From Prescottella subtropica (GTDB taxonomy: Bacteria; Actinomycetota; Actinomycetes; Mycobacteriales; Mycobacteriaceae), in assembly GCF_005434945.1 (NCBI RefSeq), contig NZ_SKCH01000001.1, positions 461,440 through 525,439 of the forward strand: 64,000 bases of DNA, in the 5' to 3' direction. The notes below the pieces were generated by a model that had not been told where the DNA came from, did not search any database, and saw only the letters and a list, made by a program, of their open reading frames with translations. This document shows, piece after piece, positions 37,533-46,118 of the stretch. Both the position numbers and the translations under genes were made by a program. The first letter of the stretch is position 1, and each line of letters opens with the position of its first letter.

Positions 37533-38396
37533 TCACACCCGGTTCAGGCCCAGATTGACTGCGGCCAGGACACGGTCGGGCTGCCGGGACACCGCGAGCA
37601 GGGCGGACTCGTCGAAGATGAGGTCGGTGTCGTTGCGGGTGTTGCGGCCGGGATGGTCGGTGTAGGGCGCGGTGGTGGCGAAGATGTCGTCGCTGAGGCT
37701 GTCGTCGACGTACAGCTGGCTGGTGAGGACGGTGCGGCGGTCGATGTGCACCTTGACGTGGACGTGGACGGTGCGGCCGGTGTACCAGCCGGGGAAGATC
37801 GTGGTGAACTGGGCGATGCCGTTGCCGTCGGTGACCTGTGCGCCCCGCAGGTAGGTGCCGTCGTCGGTGGTGGGGAGCTGGCCGTCGTCGAGGCTGTAGG
37901 AGCCGTCGGACATCGTGACGATCGACGACGCCCCACCCCCGGCTGCCGAACCGGTGTTCGCGGCAACGGAACCGGCCTCGTAGCCGGAGTAGACGCCCCC
38001 GGCGTCGCAGTGCCAGATCTCGACGACGGCGCCCGCGACCGGGGGTGCGCTGCCGTCGGGGCCGCAGGCGGTGACGTCCTGCACCCGCAGTGCCAGATCC
38101 AGGCGCAGGCCGGGACGGTCCTCGCGGATGTCGCGGCGGATCGAGTCGACGTCGAACCAGTACGGGCCCTGCGTCTGCTCGGGTGCGAGGACGCAGCGCG
38201 GGGCGTCGTCGAGCAATGCCGGCAGGGGCGGTTCGATGTCGCTGGGGACGACGGTGGTGGGCACCGCGGGCCCCGACGGCGGGGACGACGCTGCCCCGCA
38301 GGCGGCGAGCAGCCCGGTCAGGCTGACGGTGCCGCCGAGGGCGAGGGCCCGGCGCCGGCTGATCCGCAGCCGGCTCGCTTCCACATCCCGGTTCAT
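37533..38396 (-). CDS. Exported intradiol-dioxygenase-like lipoprotein
   Basis: 287 residues. The N-terminus has a twin-arginine stretch (SRRRALALGGTVSLTG) ending in a lipobox LLAAC, so the mature protein should be lipid-anchored outside the membrane. The body (about 70-270) is an intradiol ring-cleavage dioxygenase fold: TQGPYWFDVDSIRRDI, VVEIWHCDAGGVYSGYEAG and FPGWYTGRTVHVHVKVH, the last carrying the His ligands; Tyr in YSGYE and WYTGR are candidate iron ligands. Catechol-type rings would be opened by intracellular relatives; substrates of exported ones are not settled. ATG behind GAGGAGA, 11 bp after the thioesterase stop: same operon. Confidence 0.85.
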   Translation of the reverse strand: MNRDVEASRLRISRRRALALGGTVSLTGLLAACGAASSPPSGPAVPTTVVPSDIEPPLPALLDDAPRCVLAPEQTQGPYWFDVDSIRRDIREDRPGLRLDLALRVQDVTACGPDGSAPPVAGAVVEIWHCDAGGVYSGYEAGSVAANTGSAAGGGASSIVTMSDGSYSLDDGQLPTTDDGTYLRGAQVTDGNGIAQFTTIFPGWYTGRTVHVHVKVHIDRRTVLTSQLYVDDSLSDDIFATTAPYTDHPGRNTRNDTDLIFDESALLAVSRQPDRVLAAVNLGLNRV

Positions 38397-38407
38397 GTGC
38401 GGTCTCC

Positions 38408-39328
38408 TCAGGACAGCCGGGCGCTGGCCGCGGCGCGCACCAGGGTCTGCCCGGACGCGTCGACCAGGTGCGACTCGATCAGGGCGATGCGACGTCCGGC
38501 CCGCACCACCTCGGCGACGGCCCGGATGTCGGGGCCGTCGACGGCGGGGGAGCGGACGAAGTCGATGCGCAGATCCAGGATCCGGTACTGCTGCCCGGTC
38601 GCCGTGAGGGTTTGCGCCGCAAGCCCGTTCATCAGGTCGGCGGCGGTGACGAGCACACCACCCTGGATGGAGCCGAGCGGGTTGCTCATCCAGTCCTGCG
38701 GCGCGAAAGAGGCCGCGACGGAACCACGTTCGACGTCGGTGACCTGCAGGTCGAGGAGCCCGGCGAGCGGACCGCGGGCGATCTGCCCGGACGCGAGCGC
38801 GTCGACCACGTCCAGGCCGATGCGGCCGGCGAGGTCGTCGACGCCCGCACACGGCTCCGGGTCGGGAATCGGCAGGCGCTCACCGCTGAGGACGGTGTCG
38901 GCGCTGGCCCGCGGGCGGGTGACGACGATGCCGCGGGACTGCAGGACCGCGAGCGGGGTGCCGGCACCGTCGCGCATCGTGCCGGACGCGAGGCCCATCC
39001 CGGCGTCCAGGTCGAGGTGGGTGGCGTCCCCGGTGGCGACGACGACACCGGTGGCCGGCATCGGTGCGGCGAGCGTCGCGGAGAGCTGCGACAGCACCAT
39101 CCCGGTGCCCTCGGGAACCGAGCTGCCCAGCGACCCACCGGGACACGCGTCGGCGAGGACACCGACGGAACCGAGGATCGTCTGCCCGCGATGGTCGTGG
39201 AAGCGGGCCCCGACGTCCTGCGCCAACTCGAGATGGCCGGGACGGATCGCGCGGGCCCGCACCCCCATCAGCAGGTTCAGCCGGTCACGCAGCTCGGGCG
39301 GGGCGGAATCGAGATCGGTCGACGTCAC
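38408..39328 (-). CDS. PaaI-like thioesterase, double hot-dog
   Basis: 306 residues. The C-terminal half (about 170-300) contains NPLGSIQGGVLVTAADLMNG followed by ILDLRIDFVRSP, the hot-dog core of PaaI/YbgC-type acyl-CoA thioesterases; the N-terminal half looks like a second, diverged hot-dog (GMVLSQLSATLAAPMPATGVVVATGDATHLDLDAG). Probably hydrolyses an acyl-CoA or aryl-CoA. GTG start. Upstream of and coupled to the dioxygenase-like lipoprotein gene; 33 bp downstream of the first pirin gene. Substrate unknown. Confidence 0.75.
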   Translation of the reverse strand: MTSTDLDSAPPELRDRLNLLMGVRARAIRPGHLELAQDVGARFHDHRGQTILGSVGVLADACPGGSLGSSVPEGTGMVLSQLSATLAAPMPATGVVVATGDATHLDLDAGMGLASGTMRDGAGTPLAVLQSRGIVVTRPRASADTVLSGERLPIPDPEPCAGVDDLAGRIGLDVVDALASGQIARGPLAGLLDLQVTDVERGSVAASFAPQDWMSNPLGSIQGGVLVTAADLMNGLAAQTLTATGQQYRILDLRIDFVRSPAVDGPDIRAVAEVVRAGRRIALIESHLVDASGQTLVRAAASARLS

Positions 39329-39361
39329 CGGTCCTGTGTACCACCCGAGCGTGCGACGACG

Positions 39362-40135
39362 TCACCCGCCGAGTCGCGCGTGCATCTCCCAGACGAGGAT
39401 CTCGGCGCCGATCCCGGTGGTGATCGTCTGCCCGCCGGACGCCGTCAACCGGACGGAGTCGCCCTCGTACAGGGCCCCGACCCCGTCCATGGCGGCACTT
39501 CCCTGCGCGACGAACACGTGCACGAACGGCGCTTCGGGGAGGTTCAGCGGCTTACCGGGCTGCAGTCGGGCCGCGTGCAGTGTCGCGTACTTGTTCTTGA
39601 TGCGGATCGCGGCGTGGTCGCGGTAGCGGGGCATGCCCGACGCGACCGGGACCAGGCCGCCGCCCAGGAGTTCCGCGTCGATCTCGAGCTGCTCGTAGCC
39701 GGGAGTGATGCCGGGCTCGTCGGGCACCACCCACATCTGCACGAAGTGCACCGGGTCCTCGTGCTCGTCGTGCCCGCTGCCGGGCAGCGTCCACGCATCG
39801 TTCTTCTCGGAGTGCAGGATCCCGGTGCCCGCGCTCATCCGCTGCGCGAGACCCGGATAGATGACACCCGCATGCCCGATCGAATCCTGGTGTACCAGCG
39901 ACCCGCGCAGCACCCAGGTCACGATCTCCATGTCCTTGTGCGGGTGCGTGTCGAAACCCTGCCCCGGCGAGACGATGTCGTCGTTGTTGACCATCAGCAG
40001 CCCGTGATGGGTGTTGTCCGGGTCGTAGTGGTGACCGAACGAGAACGAATGCTTCGAGTCCAGCCACGGGATCCGGGTGGTGAGCCGGTCGCCGGCGCGA
40101 CGGACGTCGATGTGCGGGGTGGTCAGGGTGGGCAT
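39362..40135 (-). CDS. Pirin-family protein (YhhW-like)
   Basis: 257 residues, bicupin. Metal-binding histidines in FDTHPHKDMEIVTWVLRG (about residues 50-70) and GILHSEKNDAW; start HSFSFGHHYDPDNTHHG is the usual pirin motif. Some bacterial pirins have quercetin 2,3-dioxygenase activity, others act as redox-dependent regulators. ATG chosen at MPTLTTPHID, which has GAGGAGG at good spacing. Second pirin gene lies upstream on the same strand, 81 bp away. Confidence 0.92.
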   Translation of the reverse strand: MPTLTTPHIDVRRAGDRLTTRIPWLDSKHSFSFGHHYDPDNTHHGLLMVNNDDIVSPGQGFDTHPHKDMEIVTWVLRGSLVHQDSIGHAGVIYPGLAQRMSAGTGILHSEKNDAWTLPGSGHDEHEDPVHFVQMWVVPDEPGITPGYEQLEIDAELLGGGLVPVASGMPRYRDHAAIRIKNKYATLHAARLQPGKPLNLPEAPFVHVFVAQGSAAMDGVGALYEGDSVRLTASGGQTITTGIGAEILVWEMHARLGG

Positions 40136-40216
40136 GCGGTCCTCCTCGGAGACGGGCACGGGCGGGGCGGTGACGGCCGTCGACTCACAGCGTACGAACC
40201 GCCGTCACCGCGGCGT

Positions 40217-41212
40217 TCAGGAGAGGGTTTCGTGGGCGGCGGGAATCGACCCGAGACGTCCGGCCTGGAAGTCCTCGAACGCCTGGAGGACCTCGGCACG
40301 GGTGTTCATCACGAACGGTCCGGCCATCGCGACGGGCTCCCGGATGGGGCGTCCGCCGAGGATGAACACCTCGAGGGAGTCGGTCCGCGAATCCTGCGTG
40401 TCCGCTGCCGCGATCGTGATCTGATCACCCGGCGCAAATCCCCCGTCGCTTCGCTCGCCCCGGCCGAAGACGGCGGTCTGTCCGCTCCCGACCGGACGCC
40501 GTTCGGCGCCGACGAACCCGTCCCCGGCGAGGACGTACACGAGGGCGTTGAAGTCCCGGTTCCACGGCAGGGTGACGCTCGCTCCAGGTGCAATTGTGGT
40601 GTGCGACAAGGTGATCGGAGTGTACGTCGAGCCGGGGCCGTGGTGGCCGTCGATCTCGCCGGCGATGACGCGGACCAGGGCGCCGCCGTCGGGGCTCGAC
40701 ACCAGCGCCACCTTGCTGCCGGTGATGTCCTGGTAGCGCGGTGCCGCCATCTTGTCGTCCCGGGGCAGGTTGACCCACAGTTGGATGCCGTGGAACAGGC
40801 CGCCGCTCACCACGAGATGCTCGGGTGGGGTCTCGATGTGCAGGATGCCGCCGCCGGCGGTCATCCACTGGGTGTCGCCGCCGCCGATGGTGCCGCCGCC
40901 CCCGCCCGAGTCCTGGTGTTCCATGATCCCGTCGATCATGTAGGTGACGGTCTCGAAGCCGCGGTGCGGATGCCACGGGGTGCCCTTGGGTTCGCCGGGC
41001 GCGTAGTTCACCTCGCCCATCTGGTCCATGTGGAGGAACGGGTCGAGGTGGGTCAGGTCGATGCCGGCGAACGCGCGGCGCACCGGGAAGCCTTCGCCCT
41101 CGTAGCCGACGGGGGCGGTGACGACGCCGAGGACCGGGCGGTCGACGGCGGCCGGGTCGGCGGTCGCGAGGCGGGGCAGTTCGAGGATGTCGTCGACGGT
41201 CACGGCAGGCAT
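40217..41212 (-). CDS. Pirin-family protein, second paralogue
   Basis: 331 residues, bicupin with metal ligands in TPWHPHRGFETVTYMIDG (about 80-97) and GGGILHIETPPEH. It is longer than the neighbouring pirin and belongs to another branch, so the pair is not a recent duplication. ATG chosen at MPAVTVDDIL, preceded by AAGGAGG. Upstream intergenic sequence has an AT-rich patch (CAAGATTCAACTAGTTCATC, 41231-41250) that may hold the promoter. Function: iron-dependent oxygenase or redox sensor; not decidable here. Confidence 0.92.
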   Translation of the reverse strand: MPAVTVDDILELPRLATADPAAVDRPVLGVVTAPVGYEGEGFPVRRAFAGIDLTHLDPFLHMDQMGEVNYAPGEPKGTPWHPHRGFETVTYMIDGIMEHQDSGGGGGTIGGGDTQWMTAGGGILHIETPPEHLVVSGGLFHGIQLWVNLPRDDKMAAPRYQDITGSKVALVSSPDGGALVRVIAGEIDGHHGPGSTYTPITLSHTTIAPGASVTLPWNRDFNALVYVLAGDGFVGAERRPVGSGQTAVFGRGERSDGGFAPGDQITIAAADTQDSRTDSLEVFILGGRPIREPVAMAGPFVMNTRAEVLQAFEDFQAGRLGSIPAAHETLS

Positions 41213-41288
41213 GGCGTCCTCCTTATGGTTCAAGATTCAACTAGTTCATCGTACTCAACGCACCGGGCGCGCGGCTATTCCCCGACCC

Positions 41289-43874
41289 TCAGGCCCCCGC
41301 GGCCGGATCGATCAGCCCGAGCCGGGCCGCGGTGTGCAGCGCGTCCGACCGGGAGTGGACGTCCAGCTTCCGGTACAGGCTGCGCAACTGCGTCTTGACC
41401 GTGTTCTGCGAGACGAACAGCTCCGTCGCGATCGCCGCGATCGACGGTGTCACCGCCAGCGCGACCAGCACCGCCGACTCGCGTTCGCTGAGCCCGACCC
41501 GCTGCACCCGGTCCGGGTACACGGCCGTGCCCGGGGCCGCCGACCGCCACGCGGCGGGCAGTTCCACGTCCAGTTCCGACAGCCGCGTCACCCATCCCAC
41601 CGGCAGCGCCGCGAACGGGCGGATACCCCCGGTCTGTTCGAACATCGAGACGGCCCGCCGCAGCGCCGTCAGGGCACGCCCGTCGTCGCCGAGATCGAGC
41701 TGCGCCGCGGCCTGGATCAGTGCCGACTCCATCCGGACCCGCGGGAACGGGCAATCCGAGACCACCGGGCGCGTGCAGTCGGCGAGGGCGTCGGCCGCCC
41801 GCCCACTCGCCAACTCGAGGCGGGCGCGGGAGATCGTCGTCCACGGATCGTGGCACCGCACGTTCTCGAGCGTCCGCCAACTCTCGTTGCCGTGCCCGAG
41901 CGCCAGATGCAGATCCGCCTCCACCGATGCGAGCAGCGGCACCGCGACCGAGCCGGAGGTGTGCCAGCGCTCGTAGACGGCGACGGCCCGCCGCAGCCGG
42001 TCCAGCCCGGCCTCGGGATGCCCGCCGACGAGCGCGAGCTGACAGTGCGCGTACGCCGCGAACCCCCACAGCTCGTCGTCGTCGGGTAGATCACCCAGCT
42101 CGGTGAGGGTCTTCTCGGCGTCACCGAGTTCCATCCGGCCGATCGCGACGAGCACCGCCGCCACCAGCCCCCCGGTGCGGGCCATCGGGGTCGCCCACGT
42201 GGACGCGTCGTCGTGCCGGCGTTCCTTCTCGAGCCAGGCCTCCGCATGGCCGAGTTCACCGGTCAACGCATAGTTCAACGCCAGGTTCCCGGCCGCGTGA
42301 CGGGCCACGAAGTCGGTGTCGGCGGGCCGGTTGCCGGCGTACGCCCGCCGGAACTCTGCGGAGGCGCGGCCGAGGTCCCCGTGCACCTGATGGGTGATGC
42401 CCCACTGCAGGCGCAGCAGCGGCAGGAACGCGGCCACCTGCGGTGGCGGTGCGGCCGCCAACCGGTCGCCGAGCATCGAGAGCCGGACCGTCATCTCCGC
42501 GGCCTGCGTGAACCGGCCGGCGACCCGCAGGATCAGGGACTGCACGCTGCCGACGGACAGGGTGTCCGCCGCGGACTGCGGATCGTGCGACACACCGGAC
42601 TCCACATCGAGTTCCGGGGGATCGGGGAAATGCGTCGCATCGGCGCCGAGCCGGAGGAACAGTTCGCGTCCGGCCCGGATCGGCACATCGTCCGCGGCGA
42701 CGTCCACGGGCAGCGCGGCGAGGGCGTCCCGGACCAGATGGAACCGCCGCGAGATCAACGCCACCCAGTTCGACTCGAGGATCTCGACCGTCAACGTCCA
42801 GTCCTGTGCCTCGACCGCATGTTCGATCGCTGCGGCCGCGTCCCCGCGATCCCGGAACCACCGGGCCAGATCACCGGATGCGCGCAGCGGCCCGGCGGGT
42901 GCCTCGAGCCGGACGTCCCGCATCAGCGATTCGCGGATCGGTGGGGGAAACCCCCACTGGTCGTCCTTCGGCCACGGTGACCGCACCAGCACCCCCGCCG
43001 CCTCGAGCACCCGGACGTGTTCGGCGGCACCGGGTCCGGCGAGCGCCTCCGCGACGGGAACGGTCACGGTGCGGGCGGCCGCGATCGTCAGCACGAACTC
43101 GCGCAACTCGGCGAGATCCGGGTCGCCCAGGATCGTGCGTTCGACGTACCGGTCGACGGCCCGCTCGAGGGTGCGGCGGGCCGCCTCCCGCCCGTCGTGG
43201 TCGGTGCCGAACGGGCGGGCGACGGCCGCCGCCGCCTGCACCAGCGGTGGGAAACCACCCGTGGCCGTGTGCACGATGTCCATGAGCGGACGCGGCAACT
43301 CGATACCCCGCGCGCACAGCGCGGTCCGGGATTCGTCCGCGGTGAACAGTAGTTCGCCGGGGGTGATCGTGACATGGTCGACGTCGAGGAGGGTGGCGTC
43401 GTCGAACACTGCGGTGCTGCGGGTGGTGACGACGATCCGCAGCCGGGGATGCCGGTGCAGCAGCGCGAGGATCCGGGCGTCGGTGCCGGCGTCGGACAGC
43501 CGGCCGACGTCGTCGAGGAGCACGGTGACCGGGTCGCCGCCGTCTCCGATCCGGTCCGCCACAGCCGCCCAGTAGGCGTCTCGGTCGGTAGCCGAGTCCG
43601 GAGATCCGACCACGACGACGCGGCCGCGCGGTGCGTTCGACGAGGCCGCCCACGTGGTCAGCAGCGAGGTCTTACCGGCGCCACGCGGACCGCGGACGAC
43701 GATCAGCGCGGGAAAATCGGACAACCGCGCGAACAGCCGCGGCCGATCCACCAGCATTCGACGTGCGTGCTCCGACGTCGCGGCCTGCACCGGTTCCACC
43801 ACACCACGCTCCACTTCTCCGCCGATGTCGTCGGCGCAGGCGGTATCGCCCCCGCGAACCCCTTGCCCGCGCAT
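41289..43874 (-). CDS. Large LuxR-type (MalT/LAL-like) transcriptional regulator
   Basis: Up to 861 residues. N-terminal ATPase with Walker A GPRGAGKTS (about 61-69) and Walker B VTVLLDDVG; a long helical TPR-like middle (about 350-780); C-terminal LuxR DNA-binding domain LSERESAVLVALAVTPSIAAIATELFVSQNTVKTQLRSLYRKLDV (about 795-840). Such proteins activate transcription on binding an inducer and ATP. The start is uncertain: ATG 43874 is the longest, GTG 43802 (VVEPVQAATSEHARR) is also plausible. The pirin/thioesterase/dioxygenase genes downstream on the same strand are candidate targets; 76 bp separate it from the pirin gene. Confidence 0.87.
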   Translation of the reverse strand: MRGQGVRGGDTACADDIGGEVERGVVEPVQAATSEHARRMLVDRPRLFARLSDFPALIVVRGPRGAGKTSLLTTWAASSNAPRGRVVVVGSPDSATDRDAYWAAVADRIGDGGDPVTVLLDDVGRLSDAGTDARILALLHRHPRLRIVVTTRSTAVFDDATLLDVDHVTITPGELLFTADESRTALCARGIELPRPLMDIVHTATGGFPPLVQAAAAVARPFGTDHDGREAARRTLERAVDRYVERTILGDPDLAELREFVLTIAAARTVTVPVAEALAGPGAAEHVRVLEAAGVLVRSPWPKDDQWGFPPPIRESLMRDVRLEAPAGPLRASGDLARWFRDRGDAAAAIEHAVEAQDWTLTVEILESNWVALISRRFHLVRDALAALPVDVAADDVPIRAGRELFLRLGADATHFPDPPELDVESGVSHDPQSAADTLSVGSVQSLILRVAGRFTQAAEMTVRLSMLGDRLAAAPPPQVAAFLPLLRLQWGITHQVHGDLGRASAEFRRAYAGNRPADTDFVARHAAGNLALNYALTGELGHAEAWLEKERRHDDASTWATPMARTGGLVAAVLVAIGRMELGDAEKTLTELGDLPDDDELWGFAAYAHCQLALVGGHPEAGLDRLRRAVAVYERWHTSGSVAVPLLASVEADLHLALGHGNESWRTLENVRCHDPWTTISRARLELASGRAADALADCTRPVVSDCPFPRVRMESALIQAAAQLDLGDDGRALTALRRAVSMFEQTGGIRPFAALPVGWVTRLSELDVELPAAWRSAAPGTAVYPDRVQRVGLSERESAVLVALAVTPSIAAIATELFVSQNTVKTQLRSLYRKLDVHSRSDALHTAARLGLIDPAAGA

Positions 43875-44091
43875 CGTGACGCCCCGACGTCACGAGCACA
43901 GGCAGCACAGTGTGACACGAACGTCCAGGTCCGGGGACGGTTTTCGGCGATAGGTCCGAACCGGTCGGATCGACGCGTACCACTGCACGACGGGCCGCGT
44001 GTGGGGGACAATGCGGGGGACGGCCGGACGCGGCACTGTCCGCGGCGGGCCGTCCGGGAACACGAACGGAATCCGACACCGGGAGGCTGTT

Positions 44092-44394
44092 GTGAGCACC
44101 TTCGAAGGCGGCCGGCACGCCAAGGCGACCCACGCCGTGATGCACAACCACGAACACCCGGGCGAGGCCATGGCCGACACCCGCGGCTGGCCCGGCTACG
44201 GGCTGATCGCCGTCGCCATCATCACGCTCGGCATGACGCTCGTCGCCGCCGGATACGGCTTCCGCGGCTGGGCACTCATCGCCGGCACGATCTGCGCGGC
44301 CAGCCTCGTCGTGGGCGCGCTGCTGGTGGCCACCGAGCATCGTCGCGTCCGGCGGCTCGACGCCGCCGGCGTGCTGTACCCGTACGGGCGCTGA
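44092..44394 (+). CDS. UsfY-like small membrane protein
   Basis: 100 residues: a His-rich soluble start (GGRHAKATHAVMHNHEHPGE), then two hydrophobic helices (about 37-57 and 61-81), then EHRRVRRLDAAGV. The WPGYGL... start of the first helix and the EHRR after the second resemble UsfY, encoded next to the sigF operon in mycobacteria. No sigF, rsbW or anti-sigma gene lies in the window. GTG start chosen behind GGGAGG; a longer frame upstream has no ribosome-binding site. Function unknown. Confidence 0.7.
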   Translation: MSTFEGGRHAKATHAVMHNHEHPGEAMADTRGWPGYGLIAVAIITLGMTLVAAGYGFRGWALIAGTICAASLVVGALLVATEHRRVRRLDAAGVLYPYGR

Positions 44395-44500
44395 CCTGCG
44401 GGACACCGCGGTGCGATGAGTTTTCGCGCCGCGGCGGGTCTGTACCGGTGTGGGTGCCGCCCGCATCCACGCCATCGTGTCGTACGAGGAGGAACAGACC

Positions 44501-44908
44501 ATGTCCCGCTTGATTTTCGTGAACCTGCCGGTCGAGAACGTCGCGGTGTCCCGCGCCTACTTCGCCGGTCTCGGGTTCGAGTTCAACGACCGGTTCTGCG
44601 ACGAGAGCACCGCCTGCATGGCGATCAACGACTCGGCGTGGATGATGCTGCTCGAACACGACAAGTTCCGCGTCTTCATCGAGGACGACATCTGCGACAC
44701 CACCACCGCCCGCGAGGTGCTCACCTGCATCTCCGCGGACAGCCGTCAGGGAGTCGACGACCTGGTCGACGCCGCGATCGCCGCCGGCGGCACCAAGTGG
44801 ATGAACCCGCACGATGCGGACTACATGTACAGCCGCGCCTTCCGTGACCTCGACAACCACGTGTGGGAGGTCATGTGGATGGACCCGGCCGCCACCGGAC
44901 AGCAGTGA
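44501..44908 (+). CDS. VOC-family (glyoxalase/bleomycin-resistance-like) protein
   Basis: 135 residues with the paired beta-alpha-beta-beta-beta units of the vicinal-oxygen-chelate fold: FVNLPVENVAVSRAYFAGLGFEFND at the start and YMYSRAFRDLDNHVWEVMWMD at the end, where Glu of WEVMW is the usual metal ligand. Members are lyases, dioxygenases or binding proteins; which one cannot be told. ATG behind GAGGAGG. It converges on the SigG-like gene with 3 bp between stops. Confidence 0.85.
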   Translation: MSRLIFVNLPVENVAVSRAYFAGLGFEFNDRFCDESTACMAINDSAWMMLLEHDKFRVFIEDDICDTTTAREVLTCISADSRQGVDDLVDAAIAAGGTKWMNPHDADYMYSRAFRDLDNHVWEVMWMDPAATGQQ

Positions 44909-44911
44909 CGC

Positions 44912-45895
44912 TCACACCTGCTCGGGAAGACCGAACCGGACGAACAGGTCGGTGTCGAAGAAGCAGGTGACGTGGGCGATCCCGCGCTCGGTGACGTCGA
45001 GGACGTGCAACTGGAACGGGCGGTGTACACCGTCCGGTTCGCGCATGTACAGCCCGAGCGCGGGCTGCCCGTTGGCCGCCGCCGGCAGCAGCCGCATGTC
45101 GCCGGGGCCCTCCGACGGGCACTTCTCCTTCACGAGCCGGGCGATGTCGGGGCCGCCGACGTACCAGCCGGTGAACGGCGGCATCTCCCACACCGCGTCC
45201 CGGGTGAACAACTCGACCAGCCCGTCGATGTCGTAGCGTTCGAACCCGTCGACGTACCGGCGCAGCAATTCGCGCACCGCCTCCGAGCTGGGTTCTTCCA
45301 GGTCGTCCTCGGACGGCATCACGTCGTGCAGCTGTGCGCGGGCCCGCTGCAGCAGGCTGTTGACGGCGGCCGTGGACGTGCCCAGCGCCTCGGCGACCTC
45401 GGCGGCCTTCCACTGCAGCACGTCCCGCAGGACGAGCACCGCCCGCTGCCGCGCCGACAGGTGCTGCAGGGCGGCAACGAACGCCAGCCGCACCGACTCG
45501 CGTCGCGTCACCACGGTCGACGGATCGTCCGGCACCGAATCGCCCCACAGGACGGTGTCCGGGATCGGCTCGAGCCACGGCACCTCCCGGCGCTCGACAA
45601 GATCGTCCGACGGGTCCGCGCTCGGTGCCCCGAGTCCGGACGGCAGCGGCCGGCGCGCCCGGTTCTCGAGTGCCGTCAGGCACGTGTTGGTGGCGATCCG
45701 GTGCAGCCACGTCCGGATCGAGGCGCGGCCGTCGAACGAACCGTAGCCGCGCCACGCGCGCACCAAGGTCTCCTGCAGCAGGTCCTCGGCATCGTGGATC
45801 GACCCGCTCATCCGGTAACAGTGCGCCAGTAGTTCGCGTCGATAAGGATCTGCGGCCGTGAGGAATTCGTCGTCGAGACTGCGCTCCACCGTCAT
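44912..45895 (-). CDS. SigG-like ECF sigma factor with SnoaL-like C-terminal domain
   Basis: 327 residues. Sigma-70 region 2 about 12-75 (LLAHCYRMSGSIHDAEDLLQETLVRAWRG), region 4 about 130-185 (LSARQRAVLVLRDVLQWKAAEVAEALGTSTAAVNSLLQRARAQL), then a SnoaL/NTF2-like domain (about 205-327) as in mycobacterial SigG and similar long ECF factors, where the extra domain tunes activity without a classical anti-sigma factor. ATG chosen at MTVERSLDDEF. Converges on the VOC gene. Its own promoter would lie in 45896-46009, next to a relic of another sigma factor gene. Confidence 0.9.
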   Translation of the reverse strand: MTVERSLDDEFLTAADPYRRELLAHCYRMSGSIHDAEDLLQETLVRAWRGYGSFDGRASIRTWLHRIATNTCLTALENRARRPLPSGLGAPSADPSDDLVERREVPWLEPIPDTVLWGDSVPDDPSTVVTRRESVRLAFVAALQHLSARQRAVLVLRDVLQWKAAEVAEALGTSTAAVNSLLQRARAQLHDVMPSEDDLEEPSSEAVRELLRRYVDGFERYDIDGLVELFTRDAVWEMPPFTGWYVGGPDIARLVKEKCPSEGPGDMRLLPAAANGQPALGLYMREPDGVHRPFQLHVLDVTERGIAHVTCFFDTDLFVRFGLPEQV

Positions 45896-46009
45896 GGTCC
45901 GAACCCTAGCCGCGGACCCCGACATCGGCAGCAGGGTGCGCGAACGCCACCCCCGGGGTTCCTGTCGCCGTCGCCGTCGCCGCCGCACGCGCAGGATCGA
46001 CAGTGTGGG

Positions 46010-46111
46010 ACGGCCGCCGCGCTCGGCACCACCGCGGGCGCCGTCCGGGTGGCGCAGCATCGGGCGCTGTCCCGGCTGCGGGAGCGGATGCCGGTGCGTG
46101 TGGCGGCGTGA
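46010..46111 (+). pseudogene. 3' relic of an ECF sigma factor gene (region 4 end)
   Basis: Frame 46010-46111 reads TAAALGTTAGAVRVAQHR, then ALSRLRERMPVRVAA and TGA. This is the second helix of sigma region 4 and tail of SigD/SigK-type ECF factors (pattern ALG-T-GAV-V-QHRAL-RLR). Upstream the same frame turns at once into low-complexity Arg-rich sequence, and no frame carries regions 2 or the first part of 4. So only the last third of a region-4 coding sequence survives. No ribosome-binding site or start; not a working gene. Confidence 0.6.
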
Positions 46112-46118
46112 GCGGACG

